NCBI RefSeq assembly: GCF_005222485.1
Contig: NZ_CP029078.1
Coordinates: 5,483,501-5,547,500 of the forward strand
DNA from: Streptomyces griseoviridis
GTDB lineage: Bacteria; Actinomycetota; Actinomycetes; Streptomycetales; Streptomycetaceae
DNA: 64,000 nucleotides
Direction of reading: 5' to 3'
A program made the position numbers and the translations under genes. The notes under the pieces are model-generated. The model did not search any database and had not been told where the DNA came from. It was given only the letters and a program-made list of their open reading frames with translations. Shown here in pieces: positions 17,234 through 25,842 of this stretch (position 1 is the stretch's first letter; each line of letters starts with the position of its first letter).

Positions 17234-17437
17234 ATGGCGTCCGGCACTGTGAAATGGTTCAACGCGGCCAAGGGCTTCGGCTTCATCGAGCAGGACGGCG
17301 GAGGCGCCGACGTGTTCGCGCACTTCTCGAACATCGCCGCCCAGGGCTTCCGCGAGTTGCTGGAAGGCCAGAAGGTCACCTTCGACATCGCGCCGGGCCA
17401 GAAGGGCCCGACGGCCGAGAACATCGTTCCCGTCTGA
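17234..17437 (+). CDS. Cold-shock protein, CspA family
   Basis: This 67-residue single cold-shock domain binds single-stranded nucleic acid and melts RNA structure. The RNA-binding motifs are visible: KGFGFIEQD (RNP1-like) and DVFAHFS (RNP2-like), after [11 protein letters not shown]. An AAGGAG ribosome site lies 8 bases before the ATG. A strong terminator follows, so it is probably expressed as its own short mRNA. The DEAD-box helicase further on fits a shared RNA-remodelling theme. Confidence 0.96.
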   Translation: MASGTVKWFNAAKGFGFIEQDGGGADVFAHFSNIAAQGFRELLEGQKVTFDIAPGQKGPTAENIVPV

Positions 17438-17455
17438 CGCCGACACGCACTTCGT

Positions 17456-17493
17456 AGCTGGGGCCCGCATCCCTCGGGGTGCGGGCCCCAGCT
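17456..17493 (+). terminator. Terminator of the cold-shock gene, 14-bp stem
   Basis: AGCTGGGGCCCGCA (17456-17469) and TGCGGGCCCCAGCT (17480-17493) pair perfectly over a 10-base loop. They are followed by GCGGGGTTTTCT, giving a short T-run. It begins 18 bases after the stop. Confidence 0.92.
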
Positions 17494-17662
17494 GCGGGGT
17501 TTTCTCCTGGCGCCACCTCATTTCATCGCCTGCGCCCCGCACCCGTTCACCGCATGGCGAATTCCCTTTCGCATTCCATTCCGGCCCGTTCTTGTGATTC
17601 CCCGCGCTGATCTTCCGCAGCGGGAATTCCTTGATACGTGCCGTATCGAGGAAGGTTCTTAC

Positions 17663-19198
17663 ATGAACCCCACACGTACGAACGACCGCACCTCCCGTAC
17701 CCGCCGCACCGGCGGCCCCGCTTTCGGTTCCACCGCCGGTTCGGGCCGGGGCAGCCGCTACGGCTCGCCCGCCCCGAGCCGCTCCGGAGGCCCGAGCCGT
17801 TCCGGCGGCCCGAGCCGCTCGGGCGGCTACGGCCGGCGCTCCGCCGCGGTCTCGGGGGAGTTCGCCCTGCCGAAGACGATCACCCCCGCACTGCCCCCGG
17901 TCGAGGCGTTCGCCGACCTCGACATGCCCGCCCAACTGCTCGCCGCGCTGACCGCGCAGGGCTTGAGCGTCCCGTTCCCGATCCAGGGCGCGACCCTGCC
18001 CAACACCCTCGCGGGCCGCGACGCCCTGGGACGCGGGCGCACCGGCTCCGGCAAGACCCTCGCCTTCGGCCTGGCCCTGCTGGCCCGCACCGCCGGCCTG
18101 CGCGCCGAGCCCCGCCAGCCGCTGGCCCTGATCCTCGTCCCGACCCGCGAGCTGGCCCAGCAGGTGACCGACGCGCTCACCCCCTACGCCCGCTCGGTGC
18201 AGCTGCGCCTGGCCACCGTCGTCGGCGGCATGTCGATCAGCCGGCAGGCCAACGCGCTGCGCGGCGGCGCCGAAGTCGTCGTGGCCACGCCCGGCCGGCT
18301 CAAGGACCTGATCGACCGCGGTGACTGCCGGCTGAGCCAGGTCGCGATCACCGTCCTTGACGAGGCCGACCAGATGGCCGACATGGGCTTCATGCCCCAG
18401 GTCACCGCACTCCTCGACCAGGTGCGCCCCGAGGGCCAGCGGATGCTGTTCTCCGCCACCCTCGACCGCAACGTCGACCTCCTGGTCCGCCGCTACCTCA
18501 CCGACCCGGTCGTGCACTCCGTCGACCCGTCCGCCGGCGCGGTCACCACGATGGAGCACCACGTGCTGTACGTGCACGGCGCGGACAAGAACCGGACGAC
18601 CACCGAGATCGCGGCCCGCGACGGCCGAGTGATCATGTTCCTGGACACCAAGCGCGCCGTGGACAAGCTCACCGACCACCTGCTGGCGAGCGGGGTGCGG
18701 GCCGCCGCACTGCACGGCGGGAAGGCCCAGGGGCAGCGCACCAGGACCCTGACGCAGTTCAAGACCGGGCACGTCACCGTGCTCGTCGCCACGAACGTCG
18801 CCGCCCGCGGCATCCACGTCGACAACCTGGACCTGGTCGTCAACATCGACCCGCCGACCGACCACAAGGACTACCTCCACCGCAGTGGCCGCACCGCGCG
18901 GGCCGGCGAGTCGGGCAGCGTCGTCACCCTGGTCACCCCCCAGCAGCGCCGCGACATGAGCCGTCTCATGACCGCCGCCGGGATCGTGCCCCAGACCACC
19001 CAGATCCGCGTCGGCGAAGAGGCCCTGACCCAGATCACCGGTGCCAGGGAGCCCTCCGGCGTCCCCGTCACGATCACCGCGCCGGTGGCCGAGCGGCGCA
19101 AGCGCGGCAGCGGCGCCTCACGCGGCCGCCGCAGCCCCGCCTCGGCCGCCCTGCGCAGGTCCGCACGGCAGAGCTCCTTCGACGCGGCGGCGGCCTAG
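17663..19198 (+). CDS. DEAD-box ATP-dependent RNA helicase
   Basis: This 511-residue helicase unwinds RNA duplexes, probably in ribosome assembly or mRNA turnover at low temperature. The N-terminal tail (1-75) is Arg/Gly/Ser-rich with repeated SRSGGP. Then come the Q motif (FPIQ), Walker A TGSGKT (127-132), PTRELAQQ, TPGRLKDL, the DEAD box (D233-D236), FSATLD, and the C-terminal helicase domain with VATNVAARGIHV and HRSGRTARAG. The C terminus is basic. The ATG at 17663 has a GAGGAAGG ribosome site. The long frame upstream is probably leader, not protein. Confidence 0.95.
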   Translation: MNPTRTNDRTSRTRRTGGPAFGSTAGSGRGSRYGSPAPSRSGGPSRSGGPSRSGGYGRRSAAVSGEFALPKTITPALPPVEAFADLDMPAQLLAALTAQGLSVPFPIQGATLPNTLAGRDALGRGRTGSGKTLAFGLALLARTAGLRAEPRQPLALILVPTRELAQQVTDALTPYARSVQLRLATVVGGMSISRQANALRGGAEVVVATPGRLKDLIDRGDCRLSQVAITVLDEADQMADMGFMPQVTALLDQVRPEGQRMLFSATLDRNVDLLVRRYLTDPVVHSVDPSAGAVTTMEHHVLYVHGADKNRTTTEIAARDGRVIMFLDTKRAVDKLTDHLLASGVRAAALHGGKAQGQRTRTLTQFKTGHVTVLVATNVAARGIHVDNLDLVVNIDPPTDHKDYLHRSGRTARAGESGSVVTLVTPQQRRDMSRLMTAAGIVPQTTQIRVGEEALTQITGAREPSGVPVTITAPVAERRKRGSGASRGRRSPASAALRRSARQSSFDAAAA

Positions 19199-19244
19199 AG
19201 ACGTCATGCTCCGGAAACTGGCCCACCACTGCAGGAGGCACCTT

Positions 19245-19649
19245 TTGACGCTGGTTCAGCTGCGGCTCCGCCCGACGAACGCCGTCCCCGCACAGAGGAC
19301 CGCGCCGGACGCCATGGACACGGGCGCCCTGCGGGTCTGGGACGACATGACCGTCGAAGTCGCCCTCTCCGTCATGGCGGGCGCCCGCACCGGGTACCTG
19401 TTCATCTGCGACGACGACGGCCTCTGCACCCGACTGGTCACCCACGACCAGCTCACCGCGGTCCGTGACAGCCCCGCGTACACGGACCGGGTCCAACTGC
19501 GCGACCTCCTCGGCGGCGGCGGGCCGTTCACCTCACCCGTGACCACGACCGCCCAGGCCGAGCACCCGGCCCAGAGCCGCAGGCCCGCCGCGACACCGGC
19601 CGTCGGGGACCAGGACGGCGCTCAAGGCGTCCTCGCCCTCACCCACTGA
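19245..19649 (+). CDS. CBS-domain-like protein, 134 aa
   Basis: AGGAGG at 19232-19237 sits 7 bases before a TTG at 19245, which I take as the start (MTLVQLRLRPT). An ATG at 19206 would add 13 residues but lacks a ribosome site. The segment DMTVEVALSVMAGARTGYLFICDDDGLCTRLVTHDQLTAV is one CBS-type half, the kind that binds adenosyl nucleotides. Only one such motif is clear. It lies 46 bases after the helicase gene and is probably co-transcribed. Its role is unknown. Confidence 0.78.
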   Translation: MTLVQLRLRPTNAVPAQRTAPDAMDTGALRVWDDMTVEVALSVMAGARTGYLFICDDDGLCTRLVTHDQLTAVRDSPAYTDRVQLRDLLGGGGPFTSPVTTTAQAEHPAQSRRPAATPAVGDQDGAQGVLALTH

Positions 19650-19697
19650 CCGCCTCACCGCGGTGGAACCCTCCCCTCCTTCTCCCTGTGAGGCGTC

Positions 19698-20009
19698 ATG
19701 CGCTGTGTCATCGCCCGCTTCCCGTTCGACCTCACCAAGAGCGGCGTCCTCGAAACCATGAAGGGCGTCAAGCCCGAACAGGTCGTCGGCGAGTCCGTGA
19801 TCATCGGCCGCCGCACCTACCCGGTCATGCAGGTCGGGCAGGTCATCACGCGCCAGGACCGCCGCGACTTCAGCGCCGGTGAGGTCCTCCGGGCCATGAC
19901 CCGGCTCGGCTTCACCTGCCCCGGCCTCCGCCGGGCCGCCGCGCCCGAGCGTGCCCTCACCCCGTTCCAGCGGGCCGCCGCGCTCCTCGGCGCCCCTGCC
20001 GCCGTCTGA
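19698..20009 (+). CDS. Conserved hypothetical protein, 103 aa
   Basis: The protein begins MRCVIARFPFDLTKSGVLET and contains KPEQVVGESVIIGRRTYPVMQVGQVITRQDRRDFSAGEV (middle part). It has the look of a small beta-rich domain with a basic C-terminal tail. No enzyme motif is visible. It follows the CBS-like gene by 48 bases and ends before a strong terminator, so it closes the helicase operon. The consistent neighbourhood suggests an RNA or cold-related function, which is inference. Confidence 0.78.
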   Translation: MRCVIARFPFDLTKSGVLETMKGVKPEQVVGESVIIGRRTYPVMQVGQVITRQDRRDFSAGEVLRAMTRLGFTCPGLRRAAAPERALTPFQRAAALLGAPAAV

Positions 20010-20045
20010 CCGACGGACGGACGCGAGCCGCCACCCGCGCAACGA

Positions 20046-20083
20046 GTGAGGGTCCGACCGGCAGCCGCAGGTCGGACCCTCAC
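20046..20083. terminator. Terminator hairpin, 14-bp perfect stem
   Basis: GTGAGGGTCCGACC (20046-20059) pairs with GGTCGGACCCTCAC (20070-20083) across a 10-base loop. It lies between the convergent stops at 20009 and 20123 and can serve both. Confidence 0.88.
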
Positions 20084-20122
20084 CGCGTCGCCGCGCGGTC
20101 CGTCACCGCGCGGCGTCGGGTC

Positions 20123-20482
20123 TCACTGGTCGGAGTAGCTGAAGTCGCCCACCGTCCAGGCGCTGACGTCATCGATCGCCACGCGGTACATCCCGCCCGT
20201 CTCCGGGATGCCCAGCGTGCCCTGCAGGATCCGCGCCACATGGAAGTGCAGATGCGTGGGCGCCTTCTCCCCGTCCGTCGTGGTGGTGAAGACGGCGGAG
20301 AACTCGGTGAGGCGGGCCGAGTCCGCCAGGACCTCGGACACCCGCTGCCGCCAGACGGCCTCGGGAGCCAGGCGACCCGTGATGACAGCACCACCGGTGA
20401 CCACGGTCAGCGTCATCTGGTTGCTGTGCCCGGACTCCACCAGGGCAGCGACGTCAACAAGCAGTTGGTCAGGCTTCGACAT
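20123..20482 (-). CDS. Conserved hypothetical protein, 119 aa
   Basis: The sequence MSKPDQLLVDVAALVESGHS leads into alternating hydrophobic stretches (NQMTLTVVTGGAVITGRL) that suggest an Sm-like or other small beta barrel. The conserved-looking segment THLHFHVARILQG follows. There is no signal peptide or membrane helix. The gene is convergent with the helicase operon and divergent from the sigma cassette at 20809. I do not recognise the family. Confidence 0.72.
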   Translation of the reverse strand: MSKPDQLLVDVAALVESGHSNQMTLTVVTGGAVITGRLAPEAVWRQRVSEVLADSARLTEFSAVFTTTTDGEKAPTHLHFHVARILQGTLGIPETGGMYRVAIDDVSAWTVGDFSYSDQ

Positions 20483-20808
20483 GAGAAGCGATTCTAGTCA
20501 ACGCCGCACGGTCCGCCCGAGTGGTCGGCGCCGGTGCGGCCCGCGGAGCGGACACCGCGACAACGGCCGGGGCCGCCACCCCCCACAGGAGAGGCCCCGG
20601 CCGTCGCGCGGTACGGGCCGCGCGGCGGCCCGTACTCTCTTCAGCGTCCTGAGTGCGTTTTCTGTCACACCCCGGCCGGTCGCGAGGGGGGCGGACATGG
20701 ACGAGCAGCGGTTTCAGGTCGTAACGTGCCTTTCGCGCCGGGTGCGGGGTGAGGATTGTCTCTCCGGGCACCGGCGCTACCGTCCAACTGACGACTGAGG
20801 AATCACGG
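20483..20808. other. Intergenic region with two hairpins, no gene seen
   Basis: The 326 bases between divergent genes contain an 11-bp stem (CGGCCGGGGCC at 20564-20574 with 20593-20603). They also contain a 10-bp stem (GTACGGGCCG at 20611-20620 with 20626-20635, loop CGCGG). Both are far from any stop codon, so they may be leader or insulator structures rather than ordinary terminators. The sigma promoter should lie between 20640 and 20800. Confidence 0.55.
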
Positions 20809-21471
20809 GTGCTGGGGGACGACGCGGAGTTGACCGCCGCGGTGCTTGCGGCGCAGGACGGGGACGAGACCGCGTTCCGGACGGTGTACCGGTCGGTGCA
20901 CCCGCGGCTGCTGGGCTACGTGCGCACACTGGTCGGCGACCCGGACGCCGAGGACGTCGCGTCCGAGGCCTGGCTCCAGATCGCCCGCGACCTGGAGCGG
21001 TTCAGCGGCGACGCCGACCGGTTCCGCGGCTGGGCCGCCCGCATCGCCCGCAACCGCGCCCTCGACCACATACGGATGCGCGGCCGCCGTCCCGCCATCG
21101 GCGGTGACGAGACGGAACTGACCGGCAGGGCCGGGCGGTCGGACACGGCGGGCGAGGCCATCGAGGCCCTCGGCACCGACCGCACCCTCTCCCTGATAGC
21201 ACGGCTGCCGCAGGACCAGGCCGAGGCCGTGGTGCTGCGGGTCGTCGTCGGCCTCGACGCCAAGACCGCCGCCGAGACGCTCGGCAAACGCCCCGGCGCG
21301 GTCCGCACCGCCGCCCACCGCGGGCTGCGCCGGCTCGCCGAACTGCTCGGTGCCGATCCGGAATCGGCCGGCGTGCTCGACGCGCTGCCGCCCCAGCGAG
21401 AACCCCGTGACCGCGCGGTGACGTCCCCGAGTGTGACGCATACGCGCGCGCGGACGCAGAAGGACATGTGA
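20809..21471 (+). CDS. ECF-type RNA polymerase sigma factor
   Basis: The chosen start is the GTG at 20809, with GAGG 9 bases upstream, giving 220 residues. Region 2 (about 25-95) shows LLGYVRTLVGDPDAEDVASEAW and FRGWAARIARNRALDHIR. Region 4 (about 135-190) shows [20 protein letters not shown] and KRPGAVRTAAHRGLRRLAEL. It is a paralogue of the sigma factor at 6506. The stop TGA overlaps the ATG of the next gene, so the two are coupled. The extended C-terminal tail (about 195-220) is not found in the other copy. Confidence 0.9.
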   Translation: MLGDDAELTAAVLAAQDGDETAFRTVYRSVHPRLLGYVRTLVGDPDAEDVASEAWLQIARDLERFSGDADRFRGWAARIARNRALDHIRMRGRRPAIGGDETELTGRAGRSDTAGEAIEALGTDRTLSLIARLPQDQAEAVVLRVVVGLDAKTAAETLGKRPGAVRTAAHRGLRRLAELLGADPESAGVLDALPPQREPRDRAVTSPSVTHTRARTQKDM

Positions 21472-22619
21472 TGGCCGACGAGCAGTTCAGGTGGCTCGAC
21501 CGTGCGACGGCGGAGATCCTGCTGCGCGGCGAGTCCCTCGAAGCCGTCCCCGACGACACGCGTGACCAGGCGGAACGGCTCGCGAGGACGCTGGAGTCGC
21601 TGACCGCGGAGCCCGCCAAGCCCGGCGCCGAACTCCCCGGCGAGGCAGCCGCGTTGGCCGCCTTCCGCGCCGCACGCGCCGACCGTGACCAGGCCCGCGA
21701 CCGCACGGCCGGGCCCGCGCGCACCCGTTCCTCCGACGCCGGACTGGTCCGCATCGGCGGCCCCGAGCGGAACCCGGGCCGGCCGCGCTGGAGCAGGCCG
21801 GTGCGGCTCGGGCTCACCGCCGTGCTGGCCGCCGGGATGGTCGGCGGGGTCGCCGTCGCCGCCACCAGCGGGGTGCTGCCGACGCCGTTCATCCGCGACG
21901 ATCCGAGCCCGGCCGCCTCCGTCTCGGCCGCCGCCACTCCCGAACGCCCCCTCGGGTCGCCCTCCCCGAAGGGCGTCCTGCCCGGCGAACCCACCCCGGG
22001 TGAGCCCACCGCGGCGACCCCGGGCGACGACACCCGCGACCGGCCCCCGGGCGGGCAGGCGTCCGGCGACGACAGCACCCCGGGCCGCTGGAGCGGCGCC
22101 CCGGCCGCCTGCCGCGACGTCCGCGACGGCAAGGAACTCACCGCCGACCGCCGACGGGCCCTCCAGGGCGCGGCCGGCGGCCCGGGGCGGGTGCGGTCCT
22201 ACTGCCGGACGGTCCTCACCGGCGCCGGTGGTACCGGTGGTACGGGTGGTACCGGCCACGACAGCGAGGGCGGCGGGCAGGGCCGCCCCGGAGCCGGCGG
22301 CGAGGGCCAGGGCGACCGGCCGGGCGGCAAAGGCGGCCAGGGCGAGCAGAGCGACGACGAAGGGCACCACATAGCCCCGGGCGGCAAAGGGGACGGGGAC
22401 GGCGGCAAGGGGAGCGGTGACGGATACGGCTCCGGTCACGGTCAGGGAGCCGGGTACGGGCACGGCCACGGACACGGACACGGCCGCCACCGTGGCGGCG
22501 TCGACCATGACGGCGACCGTGACGGCGACGGCCAGGGAGGCCGCCGTCACACCGACGGCTCGACGGACCTGACCCCCACCTACCGCGCCCTCAAGTCTGC
22601 TTCCGCGAAAAGCCTCTGA
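21471..22619 (+). CDS. Sigma-associated single-pass membrane protein with Gly/His-rich tail
   Basis: This 382-residue protein is coupled to the sigma gene by a TGATG overlap. Residues 1-90 are cytoplasmic-like and acidic. One membrane helix (LGLTAVLAAGMVGGVAVAAT, about 113-132) leads to a Pro/Ser/Gly-rich outside part. That part contains a short conserved-looking patch with two cysteines (AACRDVRDGKEL and RVRSYCRTVL), then Gly/Asp repeats and a GHGHGHGHGRH run. Position and topology suggest an anti-sigma-like partner, but the usual zinc anti-sigma motif is absent. The His-rich tail could bind metal. Both ideas are inference. Confidence 0.72.
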   Translation: MADEQFRWLDRATAEILLRGESLEAVPDDTRDQAERLARTLESLTAEPAKPGAELPGEAAALAAFRAARADRDQARDRTAGPARTRSSDAGLVRIGGPERNPGRPRWSRPVRLGLTAVLAAGMVGGVAVAATSGVLPTPFIRDDPSPAASVSAAATPERPLGSPSPKGVLPGEPTPGEPTAATPGDDTRDRPPGGQASGDDSTPGRWSGAPAACRDVRDGKELTADRRRALQGAAGGPGRVRSYCRTVLTGAGGTGGTGGTGHDSEGGGQGRPGAGGEGQGDRPGGKGGQGEQSDDEGHHIAPGGKGDGDGGKGSGDGYGSGHGQGAGYGHGHGHGHGRHRGGVDHDGDRDGDGQGGRRHTDGSTDLTPTYRALKSASAKSL

Positions 22620-22819
22620 CCTGCGGTTTCTCCCTCGCGTTCGGTGTGCTGGAAAAAATCTTCCCCCAGGGTGTGACGTTTTCGGCCGCTCCCGCGCAGT
22701 ACTGAGTGAGCCGACTGGTCATCGGCCGTCGCACAGAGCCGGGGTTCCCCCCGTACTCACGGCTCGTGCAACCGGCGCGGGCGGGACACGTTCCCCCGGT
22801 CCCGTCCGCGCCCCACTCC

Positions 22820-23746
22820 TCACCGGTGCACGACGACCCTGTCGCCGTCCCGCACCTGCCCGTACAGCGCGGCGATCGCCGCCTCGTCACGGACGTTCAC
22901 ACAGCCGTGCGAGCCGCCCGCGTAGCCCCGGGCCGCGAAGTCGTTCGAGTAGTGCACCGCCTGGCCGCCGCTGAAGAACATCGCGTACGGCATCGACGAG
23001 TCGTACAGCGTCGACCAGTGGTTGCGGGACTTCCAGTAGACGTGGAACACGCCCTCCCTGGTCGGTGTCCCCGTCGCGCCGAACCGCACGGCCATCGTCG
23101 AGACGGTCCGCCCGTCGACCATCCAGCGCAGCGTCCTGCTGGTCTTGTCGATGCACAGCACCCGCCCGGTCAGACAGCGCGGGTCGGGCGGGCCGGCCGG
23201 CTGGCCGCCCATCAGATACAGGTCCCAGGTGCCGGGTTCCCGGCTCATCCCGACCAGCCGCCGCCAGGTGACGGTGTCCACGGCGCCGGTCCTGGGCAGC
23301 CCGCGCTTGCCCTGGAAGCCGCTGACGGCCCGCTCGGTCAGATCGTCGTAGGTCCCGGTCGGCCCGTCGAACAGCCACTGCGTCTGGCGCAGCCTGGCCT
23401 GCAGCTCCCGCACCCCGGGACCGCTGTCCCCGCGCCGCCACAGGACGGCGGCGGGCGCCGCCGGGAGGGTCACGGCGGGCGGCCGGGTGGCGGGCGACGA
23501 CGGCACGGGGGCGACCGGGGTCGGCGGGGCGGCCGGGGTCGGTGGAGCGGCCGGGGTCGGTGTGGTCGGTGGGGTGGCCGGCCGGGTCCCGCCCGGGAGT
23601 TGGATGTGCACGGGGGAGCGCGCCTTGCCGTCGCCGCCACCGCCGTCGACCGGTTGGACGGTGCAGCCGCACAGGACGGTCAGGGCCGCGACGGCGGTCA
23701 GCGCCCCCGGGGCGGTTCGCCTTGTCCTCATGCCGGTGGTACGCAT
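22820..23746 (-). CDS. L,D-transpeptidase lipoprotein with peptidoglycan-binding domain
   Basis: This 308-residue exported protein forms 3-3 cross-links or otherwise modifies peptidoglycan. It has a basic start, a hydrophobic signal and a lipobox-like VLCGC. A Pro/Thr/Ala-rich linker comes next, then a PG_binding_1-type repeat (about 105-170: LQARLRQTQWLFDGPTGTYD) and the YkuD catalytic domain. The active site is SHGCVNV with Cys282, and the upstream His lies in GGQAVHYSND. The ATG at 23746 follows GAGGGAG. Streptomyces often has several such proteins. Confidence 0.9.
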   Translation of the reverse strand: MRTTGMRTRRTAPGALTAVAALTVLCGCTVQPVDGGGGDGKARSPVHIQLPGGTRPATPPTTPTPAAPPTPAAPPTPVAPVPSSPATRPPAVTLPAAPAAVLWRRGDSGPGVRELQARLRQTQWLFDGPTGTYDDLTERAVSGFQGKRGLPRTGAVDTVTWRRLVGMSREPGTWDLYLMGGQPAGPPDPRCLTGRVLCIDKTSRTLRWMVDGRTVSTMAVRFGATGTPTREGVFHVYWKSRNHWSTLYDSSMPYAMFFSGGQAVHYSNDFAARGYAGGSHGCVNVRDEAAIAALYGQVRDGDRVVVHR

Positions 23747-23926
23747 TGCGGACTCCCTCGTCTCACCGATGGCCCTGCCGGGCACCACGGTCACTTCGGT
23801 CACCACGGATGGTGCCCACCGACGCCGGGCCCCGAACGGCCGCGCGCCGGGCACGCGTGTGCGTGCCGTCGGCTTCTCGCGCACGGGCCTGGGGGAGTGT
23901 CGTACCCGCGTGCGACACTTCGTCGC

Positions 23927-24568
23927 ATGTTCGGCGTCATCGACCTTCCCACCTATCTGGCAGGACTCGTACTGATCGTCCTGCTGCCCGGCCCCAACTC
24001 CCTCTACGTGCTGTCCGTCGCCGCCCGCAAGGGCGTCCGCACCGGGTACACCGCCGCCGCGGGCGTCTGGTGCGGGGACACCGTGCTGATGACCCTGTCG
24101 GCGGCCGGCGTCGCCTCGCTGCTCCAGGCGAACGCGCTGCTGTTCGGGATCGTGAAGTACGCCGGCGCCGGCTATCTGACCTGGCTCGCGATCGGCATGA
24201 TGCGGGCCGCCCGGTCGATGTGGCGGACCCGGCGCGACCGGATCGAGCAGGAGGCCGCGCCGGCCGAGGCGGACGAACGGCCGTTCAGGCGGGCGCTGGT
24301 GGTCAGCCTGTTCAACCCGAAGGCGATCCTGTTTTTCGTGGCCTTCTTCGTGCAGTTCGTTTCGAAGTCCAACCCGGTCGTCGGCTTCCTGACCTTGGGC
24401 GTACTTGCCCAGGCGGCAAGCGTGTTGTACCTGTCCGCGCTCATATTTGGCGGGTCTCGTCTGGCTGCCGCGTTCCGCCGCCGCAGGACGCTCAGCGCAG
24501 GGGCCACCTCGGCGGCCGGGGTGCTGTTCCTCGGTTTCGCCGTCAAGCTGTCGCTGGCCAGCGTCTAG
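23927..24568 (+). CDS. LysE-family amino-acid exporter, 3' end supplied by an integrated element
   Basis: This 213-residue membrane protein has about six helices and the family start MFGVIDLPTYLAGLVLIVLLPGPNSLY (first part). It exports amino acids or similar solutes. After VAFFVQFV at 24340-24361 the sequence switches. The remaining 70 residues are a variant of a second 3' end found 4.9 kb away at 29258-29480. The last 47 residues of the two versions agree at 41 positions, while the bases just after the junction diverge. The gene is intact only because the inserted DNA carries this replacement end. Confidence 0.9.
   Translation: MFGVIDLPTYLAGLVLIVLLPGPNSLYVLSVAARKGVRTGYTAAAGVWCGDTVLMTLSAAGVASLLQANALLFGIVKYAGAGYLTWLAIGMMRAARSMWRTRRDRIEQEAAPAEADERPFRRALVVSLFNPKAILFFVAFFVQFVSKSNPVVGFLTLGVLAQAASVLYLSALIFGGSRLAAAFRRRRTLSAGATSAAGVLFLGFAVKLSLASV
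24352..24360. other. Left attachment junction (attL core) of the integrated element
   Basis: The 9-base sequence GCAGTTCGT inside the lysE-type gene recurs exactly at 29258-29266. Bases to its left belong to the chromosome's original gene, and bases to its right to the element's substitute 3' end. Confidence 0.75.
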
Positions 24569-24577
24569 GGGGTTGGC

Positions 24578-24793
24578 ATGACTCAGCTTGACGATGCTGC
24601 GGCCGCTTTCACGCGCATGAGCCTCCAGGAGCAGGAGGAGGCACTGGGAGCCCTCGGCGTGCCCAAGCGGCCCCCGAAGGGGCCCGCGGGGGCCTCCAAG
24701 GTCACCCCGTTCTCTGCCCTGGTCGGCACCCCGAGCAGGCGGAAGCGTCAGGCGCTCACGGTGAAGGCCGTGAGCGGCCCCGAGGGCCCCTGA
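24578..24793 (+). CDS. Small hypothetical protein, 71 aa
   Basis: It starts 9 bases after the exporter stop, with GGGGG just upstream of the ATG. The protein begins MTQLDDAAAAFTRMSLQEQE and continues with a basic, Pro-rich part (GVPKRPPKGPAGA, SRRKRQ). It may be a genuine small cargo gene or the left remnant of a larger one. The sequence right after its stop joins to IS fragments. No function is recognisable. Confidence 0.5.
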   Translation: MTQLDDAAAAFTRMSLQEQEEALGALGVPKRPPKGPAGASKVTPFSALVGTPSRRKRQALTVKAVSGPEGP

Positions 24794-24836
24794 AGCCCCA
24801 GCGGCTGCGCTGCCCCCTTGGCTCCGCCACGCCGGT

Positions 24837-24962
24837 TTACCCGACCACGCGAATATTGCCGTTGCCGCACAGGGCTCGTAACAGGATCTTGGTGAGAGGC
24901 CCTGGTCGGGCGTGACCGGTGTGACGATCCAGCCGTTCGTAACGCTGTGAGTACTCGGCCGT
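24837..24962 (-). pseudogene. C-terminal fragment of an unidentified mobile-element protein
   Basis: On the minus strand this reads AEYSQRYERLDRHTGHARPG, then PLTKILLRALCGNGNIRVVG and a stop. It looks like the natural C terminus of a longer protein whose 5' part is missing. The break at about 24962 coincides with the start of the IS5-type fragment in the opposite direction. I cannot name the family. Confidence 0.4.
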
Positions 24963-25371
24963 GGAACGTGGACGACGACTTGTGGGCACTCCTCTCAAGG
25001 TCATCACGACCGCGGCAAACGTCAACGACGTCACCCAGCCCCTCGCCCTGATCGACGGCGTCCCAGTCGTGGCCAAGTGGCCAGGCCGTCGCCCCGACTC
25101 TCTGCTCGGCGACAAGAGCTACGACTCCAACCCTCACCACGAGGAGCTGCGCAAACGCCGGACCCTGCCGGTCATCTCCCGCAAGGGCGCCCCGAACAGC
25201 AAGGGCCTGGGCAAGCTTCGCTATGTCGTCGAGCAGACCTTCGCCCTGCTCCATCAGTTCAAGCGTCTCGCCGTTCGCTGGGAACGCCGAACCGAACTCC
25301 ATGACGCCTTCGTCTCATTGGCCTGCGGCCGCATCTGCCGGAGGCGGCTTCGCAAGCCCACGAACGGCTGA
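24961..25371 (+). pseudogene. IS5-family transposase fragment (C-terminal part)
   Basis: The sequence (GTPLKVITTAANVNDVTQPL, GDKSYDSNPHHEELRKR, LGKLRYVVEQTFALLHQFKR) matches the second half of IS5-type DDE transposases. The second catalytic Asp (KSYDS) and the Glu (VVEQTF) are present. The first catalytic Asp and the N-terminal domain are missing, so the protein cannot be active. No terminal inverted repeats are visible around it. Confidence 0.85.
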
Positions 25372-25449
25372 CCGTTGCAGGTCGGCCGTGGCCCCAGCGG
25401 GCTGCTTCAGAGCGTTGGTACTCTCCGCGTCCAGGGCGATGCAGGGGGG

Positions 25450-25842
25450 ATGATCGTGGGAGCAGAGTCATCGAGTCTTCCGCGCGGCCGGCTCGGTGGA
25501 ATTGGCTCCGGTGCCCTCATTGGCGGGCTGACCGCAGTGGTGACCATTACTGCGACTGCACGGGCATGGACTGCTTGTGACATCGGCGTCAACGCAGCAG
25601 CCAACGGCATGACTTTGCTGTTTCTCACGCCTCTCATTTGGATCGCCGCCGCGGTTCCGTGGGTGATCCTGCACAACACCCTCGGAAGACGTCATCGCAG
25701 GACAGCCCTGATGGCAGGCCTCATCTTCACCTTGTGGTTCACATGGTTCCTTGTCACATGGCTCGGGATGCCGGACTCCTACCCCGCCCCGCTTTGCCCG
25801 GACAACGTCCCACCCTGGTGGCCGAGCTTGATCCCGGCATAA
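25450..25842 (+). CDS. Small membrane protein of unknown function, 130 aa
   Basis: The ATG at 25450 directly follows a GGGGGG ribosome site. The protein has three likely membrane helices (about 20-38, 52-75 and 85-108: ALIGGLTAVVTITATA, MTLLFLTPLIWIAAAVPWVI, ALMAGLIFTLWFTWFLVTWL). It ends with a Pro/Trp-rich tail (CPDNVPPWWPSLIPA). Codon use is less GC-biased than in the chromosome, as expected for cargo of the element. No family is recognised. Confidence 0.65.
   Translation: MIVGAESSSLPRGRLGGIGSGALIGGLTAVVTITATARAWTACDIGVNAAANGMTLLFLTPLIWIAAAVPWVILHNTLGRRHRRTALMAGLIFTLWFTWFLVTWLGMPDSYPAPLCPDNVPPWWPSLIPA

Noticed and set aside
24961..25371. IS5-type transposase considered as an intact gene
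   Set aside because: The N-terminal domain and first catalytic Asp are absent, so it is recorded as a fragment.
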